39,047 bases of DNA from a virus, in the IMG/VR virus record IMGVR_UViG_3300042564_000263, positions 1 to 39,047 of that record, one strand, 5' to 3'. Both the position numbers and the translations under genes were made by a program. The notes below the pieces were generated by a model. That model did not search any database, had not been told where the DNA came from, and saw only the letters and a program-made list of their open reading frames with translations. Below are positions 20,168-27,333 of the stretch, piece after piece (the first letter of the stretch is position 1; each line of letters begins with the position of its first letter).

Positions 20168-20789
20168 AACAGTATGGTCAACCCCTAATGGTGAAGACCT
20201 GATTGCGTACATGGCTCGGGTGTCCGCACCTGAGAACCAAGACAACAAAGAGACAGCACCTAGGCTTATCAAGTATCTGATCAAGCATAAGCACTGGAGT
20301 CCTCTGGAAATGGTGAACGTATGTATGGAGATTAACACTACACGAGATATAGCTCGGCAGATTCTCCGTCATCGTAGCTTCTCCTTCCAAGAGTTCTCAC
20401 AGCGTTATGCAGTGGCTCAGGACTTCGAGTTCTCAGATGTACGTATGCAGGACACTAAGAATCGACAGAATAGCTTAGAGACTGATGATGACTATCTGAA
20501 GAACTGGTGGAATGCTGCTCAACTTCGTGTACAATGTGAAGCTGAGTTGGTCTATAAGAGAGCCTTGGAGAAAGGTATCGCTAAGGAAGTAGCTCGTAAG
20601 CTGTTACCTGAAGGATTGACTATGAGTAAGATGTACATGAACGGTACACTGCGTAGCTGGCTTCACTATGTGGATATTCGCTGTGATGCGGCTACGCAGA
20701 AGGAACATCGAGAGGTAGCGGATATGTGTAAGGCTGAGTTAACTAAACTGTTCCCTAATGTGATGGAGGCAATGAATGAATCTAAATGA
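20154..20789 (+). CDS. thyX: Flavin-dependent thymidylate synthase ThyX
   Basis: The signature RHRxxSxxxxSxRY is present as RHRSFSFQEFSQRY at residues 72-85. ThyX makes dTMP from dUMP using FAD, NADPH and methylene-tetrahydrofolate. Other family features are visible: HKHWSPLEM near 45-53 and a C-terminal LRSWLHYVDIRCD substrate-binding region. ATG 20154 is preferred over GTG 20148 because the GAGGG site is then correctly spaced. Length (211) is usual for phage ThyX. With RNR, the MazG-like protein and nucleases it forms a nucleotide-supply set. Confidence 0.95.
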   Translation: MSVVKTVWSTPNGEDLIAYMARVSAPENQDNKETAPRLIKYLIKHKHWSPLEMVNVCMEINTTRDIARQILRHRSFSFQEFSQRYAVAQDFEFSDVRMQDTKNRQNSLETDDDYLKNWWNAAQLRVQCEAELVYKRALEKGIAKEVARKLLPEGLTMSKMYMNGTLRSWLHYVDIRCDAATQKEHREVADMCKAELTKLFPNVMEAMNESK

Positions 20790-21084
20790 GTATCAAGAAC
20801 TAGCGTTTAAGACAGCACTAGAGTCAGCTAAGAACCCTGCTTACATGGTAGCTAACCTCACCTCTGAAGCCGGTGAAGTTGCAGGTAAGTATGCCAAGTG
20901 GATTCGTGATGGTGTCTTGGATGAGGTAGGTATGCAGAAGGAAGTAGGTGATGTCCTGTGGCAGATTGCTGGTCTGTCTACAGTGATGGGTTGGAGCTTG
21001 GCTGACTTGGCTAGCCAGAACTTACGTAAACTTGCAGCACGACAAACAAACAATACCTTGAGTGGTGAAGGAGATGAGCGATGA
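20776..21084 (+). CDS. MazG-like nucleotide pyrophosphohydrolase
   Basis: This 102-residue all-helical protein carries the MazG-type metal motifs LTSEAGEVAGKYAKW (about residues 28-42) and KEVGDVLWQIAGL (about 56-68), with acids spaced E-x2-E...E-x2-D. Members hydrolyse non-canonical or excess NTPs and, in phages, are proposed to alter host nucleotide signalling. Length fits the minimal single-domain form. It overlaps the end of thyX by 14 bases and the next gene by four. Confidence 0.85.
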   Translation: MNLNEYQELAFKTALESAKNPAYMVANLTSEAGEVAGKYAKWIRDGVLDEVGMQKEVGDVLWQIAGLSTVMGWSLADLASQNLRKLAARQTNNTLSGEGDER

Positions 21085-21356
21085 CCAATAAATATGATGT
21101 TATGCAGTCCTATGGTTTCACCTATACAGACTGCGAAGGCAAAGTACACATTAAGGCAATCAACACACCCGGAGCTACTTGGCACGAGTGTATGGATGAC
21201 TATGTGAAGTTCTTGGAGTCAGTGTTTGGCTATGCTATCAAGCATCAGGTACGCTTGGAACAGCCTAAGTGGTTGGATGCGATGTATGAATATCATTCTG
21301 ACTATATTGATCCTTGGACTGGTGAGTACTTCGTTAAAGAGGATGAAGAGGAATGA
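21081..21356 (+). CDS. Hypothetical acidic protein (91 aa)
   Basis: An aromatic-rich acidic protein (MTNKYDVMQSYGFTYTDCEG...) with a GATWHECMDDYVKFLE helix, a PKWLDAMYEYHSDYIDPWTG segment and an acidic end. No motif was recognised. It is four-base coupled to both neighbours (MazG-like and metallophosphoesterase), so it is probably co-expressed with nucleotide-metabolism genes. Confidence 0.65.
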   Translation: MTNKYDVMQSYGFTYTDCEGKVHIKAINTPGATWHECMDDYVKFLESVFGYAIKHQVRLEQPKWLDAMYEYHSDYIDPWTGEYFVKEDEEE

Positions 21357-22123
21357 GGATTCTCTGTATTCCAGACACACAATGTAAACCAGATAGTCCT
21401 ACCGAGCACCTTGAATGGGCAGGTAAGGCTATCTGTGAATACAAACCTGATGTGGTTGTTCACCTAGGAGACCATTGGGACTTTCCTAGCTTGAGCAGCC
21501 ACGACAAGGCTGGTAGCAAGTACTTTGAAGGTAAACGCTACCTAGCTGATGTTGAGGCTGGTAACAAAGGTATGGATATACTGTTAGCTCCGTTGAAGGC
21601 AATGCAGAAGACTCAGAAGGAGACCAAGCACAAGGTGTATAAACCTCGTATGGTGTTCCTTCGCGGTAATCACGAACATCGACTCTCACGAGCTGTGCAG
21701 AATAATCCAATGCTTGAGGGGCTAATGACCTATGAGCACTTAAACTTGAAAGATTGGGAAGTACATGAGTTCTTATATCCAGTATTTATGGCCGGTGTGG
21801 GCTTTAGCCATTATTGGCCTGTTGGCGCTATGGGGCGTCCCGCTAGTTCTGCTTCTGCGCTGGTTAACAAACTTCATATGAGTTGTGTCGCAGGACACCA
21901 ACAGGGTAAACAGATTGCATACGGTAAGCGTGCTGACGGGAAGCCTATCTGTGGTCTTATTACTGGTAGTTATTACCTACATGATGAAGACTATATGGAT
22001 CAACTGAGTAACCGCCACTGGCGAGGCTTGGTTGTGTTAAACGATGTTAAAGATGGTAGCTTCGATGAGATGTTTCTGTCTATTGAATACCTAGGGAGGA
22101 AGTACGGTGGAAAACAAGTGTAA
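21353..22123 (+). CDS. Calcineurin-like metallophosphoesterase
   Basis: This 256-residue protein has the metallophosphoesterase motifs in order: IPDTQ (residues 6-10), HLGDHWD (37-43), LRGNHEHR (103-110) and a late GHQQG His. The first motif has Gln where most members have His (D-x-Q for D-x-H), which may alter metal binding. Related phage proteins occur in SIO1-like phages; substrates are unknown, with phosphodiesterase or nuclease activity expected. The next gene starts 17 bases before its end. Confidence 0.88.
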   Translation: MRILCIPDTQCKPDSPTEHLEWAGKAICEYKPDVVVHLGDHWDFPSLSSHDKAGSKYFEGKRYLADVEAGNKGMDILLAPLKAMQKTQKETKHKVYKPRMVFLRGNHEHRLSRAVQNNPMLEGLMTYEHLNLKDWEVHEFLYPVFMAGVGFSHYWPVGAMGRPASSASALVNKLHMSCVAGHQQGKQIAYGKRADGKPICGLITGSYYLHDEDYMDQLSNRHWRGLVVLNDVKDGSFDEMFLSIEYLGRKYGGKQV

Positions 22124-22559
22124 CAGTTGCTTCTATGCTTTAATGGATCGTGACTTGGAAGCCCCTTGCATTACCTGCACAGGCTACTCTAACTATGTGA
22201 AAGGAAATGTGTATATGACTAGTCATGCCTCTAAGCCTCTCAAAGAAGCTATTGATGATTGGTTCAAAGGTGCTAATGGAGTTACTCAAGAGGACTTCTG
22301 GTACGACACGGTGAATAAACCTAAGCACTATATGCTATTCGAGGAAGAAGGTATTGAGGTCAGGGATGTCATTGAGAAGCTCTTGGGTAAACTGACCAAG
22401 AACAGTAAAGGCTTTACCTTTTCGCATCAGTGCGCTTCAGACTACGTACAGATGATGCAATACTTGATGCGCTTCATGGACAAGAACGGTGTTGAGGACT
22501 TGAAGAAGGCTCGATGGTACTTAGACAAACTGATCGATAGCTATGAATCTGACGTTTGA
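22107..22559 (+). CDS. DUF3310-type protein with N-terminal zinc site
   Basis: The start is GTG at 22107, with GGAGGAA six bases upstream. The N-terminal part has CNSC...CITC (residues 5-24), a Cys4 zinc site. The C-terminal half carries the DUF3310 pattern VNKPKHYMLF...GIEVRDVIE...CASDYVQMMQYLMRF...DLKKARWYLDKLI. DUF3310 proteins have been called nucleotide-kinase-like (SaV), but the activity is not established. It lies among nucleotide-metabolism genes. Confidence 0.78.
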   Translation: MENKCNSCFYALMDRDLEAPCITCTGYSNYVKGNVYMTSHASKPLKEAIDDWFKGANGVTQEDFWYDTVNKPKHYMLFEEEGIEVRDVIEKLLGKLTKNSKGFTFSHQCASDYVQMMQYLMRFMDKNGVEDLKKARWYLDKLIDSYESDV

Positions 22560-22698
22560 AGAACTTAAAGAGAAGCTTCAACGAGTTGATGAAGTCACAC
22601 TGCTGGAGCTGTTAGACATCCACAGTGATGACATCATCGAGCGCTTTGAAGATTACATTGAAGAGAAGCAAGAACAACTAACTAAGGAAATTTACTGA
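22543..22698 (+). CDS. Small helical protein (51 aa)
   Basis: ATG 22543 overlaps the DUF3310 gene by 17 bases. The 51-residue product is a charged amphipathic helix throughout (MNLTFEELKEKLQRVDEVTL, then LLDIHSDDIIERFEDYIEEK). I recall such a 'LLEiL.i.sedlVerF.d.Iee' pattern as a conserved short phage protein without a known role. Too short for default gene calling but well supported by pattern. Confidence 0.65.
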   Translation: MNLTFEELKEKLQRVDEVTLLELLDIHSDDIIERFEDYIEEKQEQLTKEIY

Positions 22699-22702
22699 TG
22701 CT

Positions 22703-23113
22703 ATGCCACATGCTGATCCTGAAGTAAAGAAACAGTACTTTAAAGAGTACTACCGTAAACGGAAGGCTGAACTAGACCAGTACAAGAAAGAATGGATTGC
22801 ACAGAATCCGGACAAACCTACTGAGTACAGCAAGAAGTATAATGATAAGACCAAGACTAAACGTAGTGAGTACCAAAGGAAGCACCTGTATGGTTTGTCT
22901 CCTGAAGACCTTGCACGTATGGTTGACGAGCAGAACAACGAGTGTGCTCTGTGCTTTAGGAGTTTTGAGGAAGCTAAGATATTCGTAGATCATTGCCATT
23001 CAACAGGTAACGTGCGTGGTCTACTTTGTCCTTCCTGCAACACTGCTTTGGGACTTATCAAAGATGACACTGGATGGCTCAATCGAGCTAAGACATATTT
23101 AACGGAGAAATAA
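22703..23113 (+). CDS. Endonuclease VII-family HNH nuclease
   Basis: The N-terminal half is very basic and helical (KEYYRKRKAELDQYKKEW). The catalytic half has the endonuclease VII pattern: YGLSPEDLARM, zinc Cys C81/C84 (CALC), FVDHCHSTGNVRGLLCPSCNTALG with D96-H97-H99 and C109/C112, then DD and YL. T4 endonuclease VII resolves junctions, but small versions like this often act as homing endonucleases. It stands just upstream of RNR, a frequent homing target, and shares one base with its start. Confidence 0.88.
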   Translation: MPHADPEVKKQYFKEYYRKRKAELDQYKKEWIAQNPDKPTEYSKKYNDKTKTKRSEYQRKHLYGLSPEDLARMVDEQNNECALCFRSFEEAKIFVDHCHSTGNVRGLLCPSCNTALGLIKDDTGWLNRAKTYLTEK

Positions 23114-25029
23114 TGACAGAATACACAACACCTTTCAGCTCAGTCGGCTACCTAACATACAAGCGTACCTATGCTCGTCGGTTGGATGAACATAACCCAG
23201 ATAGCGCAACAGAAGAATTTGAGGATACAGTTAACCGAGTTGTTAACGCTTCTAATACACAGTTGAAGGTCGGCTTTAACGACGATGAGAAGCAACGACT
23301 GAAACGATACTTGATGGAGTTGAAAGGAACTGTAGCAGGCCGCTTCCTGTGGCAGCTAGGTACAGATACAGTCAATAAACTTGGTGGTGCTAGTCTCCAG
23401 AACTGCGCCTTCAAGGTTGTTGATCAACCCGTAGAGCCTTTCACTTGGGCAATGGATTTGTTGATGCTCGGCTCAGGTGTGGGCTACAATATTCAGAAAG
23501 CTAATGTTGATAAGATTCCTCCAGTCAATGTGGATTTTAAGTGTCCTACTCGCAGCGATGTTCCTGATGCTGATTTTGTCGTTCCTGATTCTCGTGAAGG
23601 ATGGGTTTCCTTACTTGGTAAGACGCTTAAATCTGCTTTCTTGGCTCACGAGTCTGGTAAACAAACTTTCACCTACTCGACGCAGTTGATTCGTTCTAAA
23701 GGTGCTTTGATCAAAGGCTTTGGCGGCACAGCTAGTGGCCCTGAAGACTTGGTGTGGGGTATCGGTAAGATCGGAGAGATTCTGGAGAAACGAGCAGGTA
23801 AGAAGGTACGTCCTGTCGACTGCTTGGACATCATGAACATTATTGGTGCTATTGTGGTTGCAGGTAACGTGCGCCGCAGTGCTCAGATTGCTATTGGAGA
23901 CCCAGACGATGTGGAATATCTACTTGCTAAACGATGGGACTTGGGTAATATCCCAAGCTGGAGAGCCATGTCCAACAACAGCGTTGTTTGTCACGACATT
24001 GGAGACCTTCATGACTTCTTCTGGGATGGATACGAAGGAAAAGGAGAGCCTTATGGCCTTATTAACCTTAAACTTTCCCGTAAGGTTGGAAGGTTGGGTG
24101 AAACCGAATACCCTGATCCCGATGTCCAAGGTTACAATCCTTGTGCGGAGCAGAGCTTGGCTGATGGCGAAACTTGTTGCCTTGCAGAGGTGTACCTCCC
24201 AAATCTTGAATCTAAAGAGGAGATGATTGATGTTTGCAAGTTGCTATATCGTGTTAACAAGCATTCGCTTGCGTTACCATTCCATCTTAAGATCACTGAA
24301 GATATTGTCCATAAGAATATGCGTATGGGCATTGGTGTTACAGGTGTGCTTCAAGCTACGGAAGAGCAGAAAGGATGGTTGGAAGATGTTTACAAAGAAC
24401 TCCGAAAGTTCGACAAGCAGTACTCTAAAGACAACGGGTTCCCTGAGTCTGTAAAGATTACTACTGTCAAGCCTTCAGGAACTTTGAGTCTGCTTCCCGG
24501 TGTTACTCCCGGCTGTCATCCTGCTTATGCTCGGTACATGATTCGACGTATCCGTATCAGTGCTAACCATGCATTGGTGCAGACCTGCCGTGAGCATGGC
24601 TATCCCGTGGAATATCAGCAGAACTTTGATGGTACTGAGGATCACAGCACTGTGGTAGTATCGTTCCCTTTCCGACATCCAGATCATGCTGTGTTGGCTA
24701 AGGACATGACAGCTATCGCCCAGCTTGAGACTGTTAAGTGGTTGCAGGAAGTGTGGAGTGATAACTCTGTGTCTTGTACTGTGTACTATCGTAAAGAGGA
24801 ACTTCCTGAGATTCGTAAGTATCTCAGGAAGAACTATAAGAACAACCATAAGAGTTTGTCATTCTTGCTTCACAATGAGCATGGATTCAAACAGGCTCCT
24901 TTGGAAGAAATTACCAAGGAGCAGTATGATGAACTTGTTGCTAAGACACGCCTAATCACAGCTATCAGTAGCTTGGATATTGGTTTGGATGACAATGAGT
25001 GCGCTACAGGGGCTTGCCCAATTCGTTAA
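23113..25029 (+). CDS. Class II (B12-dependent) ribonucleoside-triphosphate reductase
   Basis: A monomeric 638-residue reductase. Counterparts of the Lactobacillus leichmannii RTPR residues (C119, C408, E410, C419, C731, C736) are present: C98 (LQNCAF), C344 and E346 (YNPCAEQ), C355 (11 residues after C344, as 419 is after 408), and C630/C635 (ECATGACPIR, same five-residue spacing). It reduces NTPs to dNTPs with adenosylcobalamin, needing no small subunit or oxygen. B12 must come from the host, which makes this the defining gene of cobavirus-type phages. It is slightly shorter than L. leichmannii RTPR (739). A terminator follows. Confidence 0.92.
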   Translation: MTEYTTPFSSVGYLTYKRTYARRLDEHNPDSATEEFEDTVNRVVNASNTQLKVGFNDDEKQRLKRYLMELKGTVAGRFLWQLGTDTVNKLGGASLQNCAFKVVDQPVEPFTWAMDLLMLGSGVGYNIQKANVDKIPPVNVDFKCPTRSDVPDADFVVPDSREGWVSLLGKTLKSAFLAHESGKQTFTYSTQLIRSKGALIKGFGGTASGPEDLVWGIGKIGEILEKRAGKKVRPVDCLDIMNIIGAIVVAGNVRRSAQIAIGDPDDVEYLLAKRWDLGNIPSWRAMSNNSVVCHDIGDLHDFFWDGYEGKGEPYGLINLKLSRKVGRLGETEYPDPDVQGYNPCAEQSLADGETCCLAEVYLPNLESKEEMIDVCKLLYRVNKHSLALPFHLKITEDIVHKNMRMGIGVTGVLQATEEQKGWLEDVYKELRKFDKQYSKDNGFPESVKITTVKPSGTLSLLPGVTPGCHPAYARYMIRRIRISANHALVQTCREHGYPVEYQQNFDGTEDHSTVVVSFPFRHPDHAVLAKDMTAIAQLETVKWLQEVWSDNSVSCTVYYRKEELPEIRKYLRKNYKNNHKSLSFLLHNEHGFKQAPLEEITKEQYDELVAKTRLITAISSLDIGLDDNECATGACPIR

Positions 25030-25037
25030 GTAACAAA

Positions 25038-25065
25038 GGAGCCTCTTTAGGGAGGCTTCTGTTTT
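25038..25065 (+). terminator. Intrinsic terminator after RNR
   Basis: GGAGCCTC and GAGGCTTC pair (eight base pairs, one G-T) around TTTAGG, followed by TGTTTT. It lies between RNR and phoH and may give partial read-through into phoH, for which I see no separate promoter. Confidence 0.7.
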
Positions 25066-25081
25066 GATAAAGGGAGAACTA

Positions 25082-25831
25082 ATGGCAAGTAAACAGATTA
25101 TGAACAGAGCTATCCCTGCAAAGGAATTAACTCCTCGTGAGAAGGTAAACAATAGCTTGAAGTTGAAGCTGGATGACATGACTGTTATCAAGCCTAAGAC
25201 TGAGAAGCAGATGGACTTCTTCGAGGCATACCAAGCCTCTAACTACTTCATGGCTTTGCACGGTGTAGCTGGTACAGGTAAGACATACATTGCCTTGTAC
25301 AAAGCCTTGGAAGAGGCTATGGATCGTAACAATCCCTTCAACAAGGTGACTATTATCCGTAGTAGTGTCCAGAGCCGTGACATGGGCTTCTTACCCGGCG
25401 ATGCAGATGAGAAGATGGAGGTGTACATTCAACCTTATCGACAGATCTGTAGTGACCTGTTCAAGCGTAAGGATGCTTGGGATCGGCTGGTCGAGCAAGG
25501 ACATATTGAGTTTGTGTCTACCTCGTTCATTCGAGGTACTACTTTCAGTAACAGTATCATTGTTGTGGATGAGGTGCAAAACATGACCTTTGAAGAGCTT
25601 GATACCATCATTACCCGTGTTGGTGACAAGTCTAAGATCATCTTCTGCGGGGATTACAGGCAGACTGATTTGAAGAAGAAGGATGACAAGTCAGGTATCT
25701 TGAAGTTCTTTGACATTGCAGGCTTGATGAAAGAGTTTGTACGTATCGAGTTCTACATTGATGACATTGTTCGTAGCTCTTTGGTTAAGAACTATATTAT
25801 TGCCCGTGTAAAATATGAGGATGGTGTATGA
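25082..25831 (+). CDS. phoH: PhoH-like ATPase
   Basis: ATG 25082 is chosen because GGGAG precedes it; an in-frame TTG at 25064 falls in the terminator tail. The 249-residue protein has Walker A GVAGTGKT at 61-68, IIRSSVQSRDMGFLPG near 90-105, Walker B IIVVDEVQNM at 158-167 and a late GDYRQTDLKKKDDKSG. PhoH-like proteins are P-loop ATPases related to helicase cores, common in marine and freshwater phages. The link to phosphate starvation is uncertain and an RNA-related role is proposed. It is coupled by four bases to the ClpP-like gene. Confidence 0.92.
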   Translation: MASKQIMNRAIPAKELTPREKVNNSLKLKLDDMTVIKPKTEKQMDFFEAYQASNYFMALHGVAGTGKTYIALYKALEEAMDRNNPFNKVTIIRSSVQSRDMGFLPGDADEKMEVYIQPYRQICSDLFKRKDAWDRLVEQGHIEFVSTSFIRGTTFSNSIIVVDEVQNMTFEELDTIITRVGDKSKIIFCGDYRQTDLKKKDDKSGILKFFDIAGLMKEFVRIEFYIDDIVRSSLVKNYIIARVKYEDGV

Positions 25832-26451
25832 GTAAAGCTAACAACGACGAAGAAATCTTGATGATGATGCCCGAGCAGAAAGGTCTTATCCGTACCATCT
25901 CTCAGCAGATGAATACTCACTTGGTATTCTTGGATGAAGATATTACTTCTCCGGGAAACTACCGTGATGTTATTCACTGTTTGGCTACATGTGGTGAGAA
26001 TGACAATGTTAACATCTTGATTAACAGTTCAGGTGGACGTACCGACAGTGCGTGGGCTATTATCGAGGCTATGAAGGGTTGCCGTGGAGATGTCTCGGTG
26101 ACCGTCTTAGGTGCAGCCTATTCAGCAGCTTCTATGATTGCTTGTATGGCAGATGAGTGCTACATAGCTGACAGTGCGGAATTCATGCTGCACACAGCTC
26201 ATTATGGTTCCATTGGTACTGTTCCAAATGTGCAGGGACAAACGGAATTTGCTACGAGGCAGATCAACAAACTGTTAGATAAAGCTTATACAGGGTTCCT
26301 GACTCCTAAGGAGCTGGAGGAGTTAAAGAATGGAAAAGAATTCTGGTATGACTCTGAGGAGGCAGGTAAGCGAATGACTCGTCGTTATAAATATCTCAGT
26401 GGATTGAGTAAACCGCCTAAGGTTAAGAAGGTGAAGGAAACTGAAGAGTAA
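25828..26451 (+). CDS. ClpP-like serine protease
   Basis: This 207-residue protein has ClpP-fold motifs: INSSGG (65-70, compare ClpP INSPGG, the oxyanion loop), AASM at 100-103 with nucleophile S102, and MLH with H122. ClpP-like phage proteins usually act as head-maturation proteases beside portal and capsid. Here the gene ends the early operon, far from capsid, coupled to phoH. The C-terminus is basic then acidic (KPPKVKKVKETEE). It could process the head, but position suggests an early role such as degrading host proteins or joining host Clp ATPases. Confidence 0.88.
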   Translation: MSKANNDEEILMMMPEQKGLIRTISQQMNTHLVFLDEDITSPGNYRDVIHCLATCGENDNVNILINSSGGRTDSAWAIIEAMKGCRGDVSVTVLGAAYSAASMIACMADECYIADSAEFMLHTAHYGSIGTVPNVQGQTEFATRQINKLLDKAYTGFLTPKELEELKNGKEFWYDSEEAGKRMTRRYKYLSGLSKPPKVKKVKETEE

Positions 26452-26457
26452 ATGAAA

Positions 26458-26489
26458 AAGCCCGTATGAGCGTCAACTCATACGGGCTT
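26458..26489. terminator. Bidirectional terminator between convergent operons
   Basis: A perfect 13-bp stem, AAGCCCGTATGAG / CTCATACGGGCTT, encloses loop CGTCAA. It is followed by CTTTGTTT on the plus strand and by a TTTTTCATT run on the minus strand. It stops the early rightward operon after the ClpP-like gene and the leftward structural operon after the holin. Confidence 0.95.
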
Positions 26490-26497
26490 CTTTGTTT

Positions 26498-26953
26498 CTA
26501 CTGCATGTCTTTCAATCGCTGGATTTCTCCGCCTTTGTCCTTAGAACCTTGTGAGCTACCTCGGTGGAAGTTAAGTACCGTTCCACACATTGTAATCAAA
26601 GAACCTAAAGCCATGTAGACCAGCTCCTTGTTCTGTTCAGGTACACCCACCATGAAGGCGAACCAAGCAAGGAAGATAGTAGCTGTTACAATACCTAAGT
26701 CTAAAGCATAAGCTGTGTTCTTAGCTAACCATGAAGCATTGTCCGACTCTTGAACCTTAGCGTTCATGTCTCGGGCACTGTCAGTATTAGCGTTGTTCAG
26801 CTCTATCAGTTTGGTCTCGTTAGCCATCTTAGCTAATTCCCCATCCTGAGCCATTTGTGCTAGCTTCAGTTGAGCCTCTGCCTTTTGAGCAGGGTCAGGG
26901 ATTAGTTTGTCGATAAGCTTACCGCCGATTCCGAGTAATGATTCAAGTATCAT
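26498..26953 (-). CDS. Holin, 3TM (gene-transfer-release) type
   Basis: The 151-residue protein begins with an amphipathic helix (MILESLLGIGGKLIDKLIPD), a polar Ala/Glu/Lys helix, and two clear membrane spans, ALDLGIVTATIFLAWFAFMV and ELVYMALGSLITMCGTVLNF. It ends in a polar tail (HRGSSQGSKDKGGEI). This matches the 3TM holin family. It would open the inner membrane to release the endolysin encoded directly upstream (four-base overlap). It is the last gene of the leftward operon. Confidence 0.85.
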   Translation of the reverse strand: MILESLLGIGGKLIDKLIPDPAQKAEAQLKLAQMAQDGELAKMANETKLIELNNANTDSARDMNAKVQESDNASWLAKNTAYALDLGIVTATIFLAWFAFMVGVPEQNKELVYMALGSLITMCGTVLNFHRGSSQGSKDKGGEIQRLKDMQ

Positions 26954-27333
26954 ACGTATTTACTCCTATGTAGCTCAAGGTGTGGGTAATCTTTGAAAGA
27001 TATCCAATCACCTCCGGATACGATTGGTATATCGAAACCTTTAGCGATAGCCTTGATATGGTTAATCACAGGGATGAAGTGTTCAGCTTTCCATGAGATT
27101 TCACCATCTACGAACACCGCTATGTCTACAGCATGACCTGTAATATGTCGGCTATTCATGGTTTGAGACTTACCCGAATCGAACAATACTTTTTGTCTTT
27201 CCTTTGTACGAAGTCCCTCTGTAATTGAAAAATCAAGTGGGCTATTTTTGATAGCCTCCTCTATGACTTTTACTAGGTCAGGATGGACTCCTTTGAGTCT
27301 GTCCTTGCTACGTTGGCTTAGTGCGAATGTCAT
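26950..27333 (-). CDS. Endolysin, L-alanyl-D-glutamate peptidase (M15)
   Basis: This 127-residue peptidase has the M15 zinc site: H63 in SRHITGHAVDI with D70, and H118 in the late PHLEL motif. ITEGLRTKERQ near 37-47 is also typical. Size and motifs resemble T5 endolysin, which cleaves the L-Ala-D-Glu bond in the peptidoglycan stem. No signal peptide is seen, so it relies on the holin for export. It is four-base coupled to the holin and to the internal virion protein upstream. Confidence 0.92.
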   Translation of the reverse strand: MTFALSQRSKDRLKGVHPDLVKVIEEAIKNSPLDFSITEGLRTKERQKVLFDSGKSQTMNSRHITGHAVDIAVFVDGEISWKAEHFIPVINHIKAIAKGFDIPIVSGGDWISFKDYPHLELHRSKYV

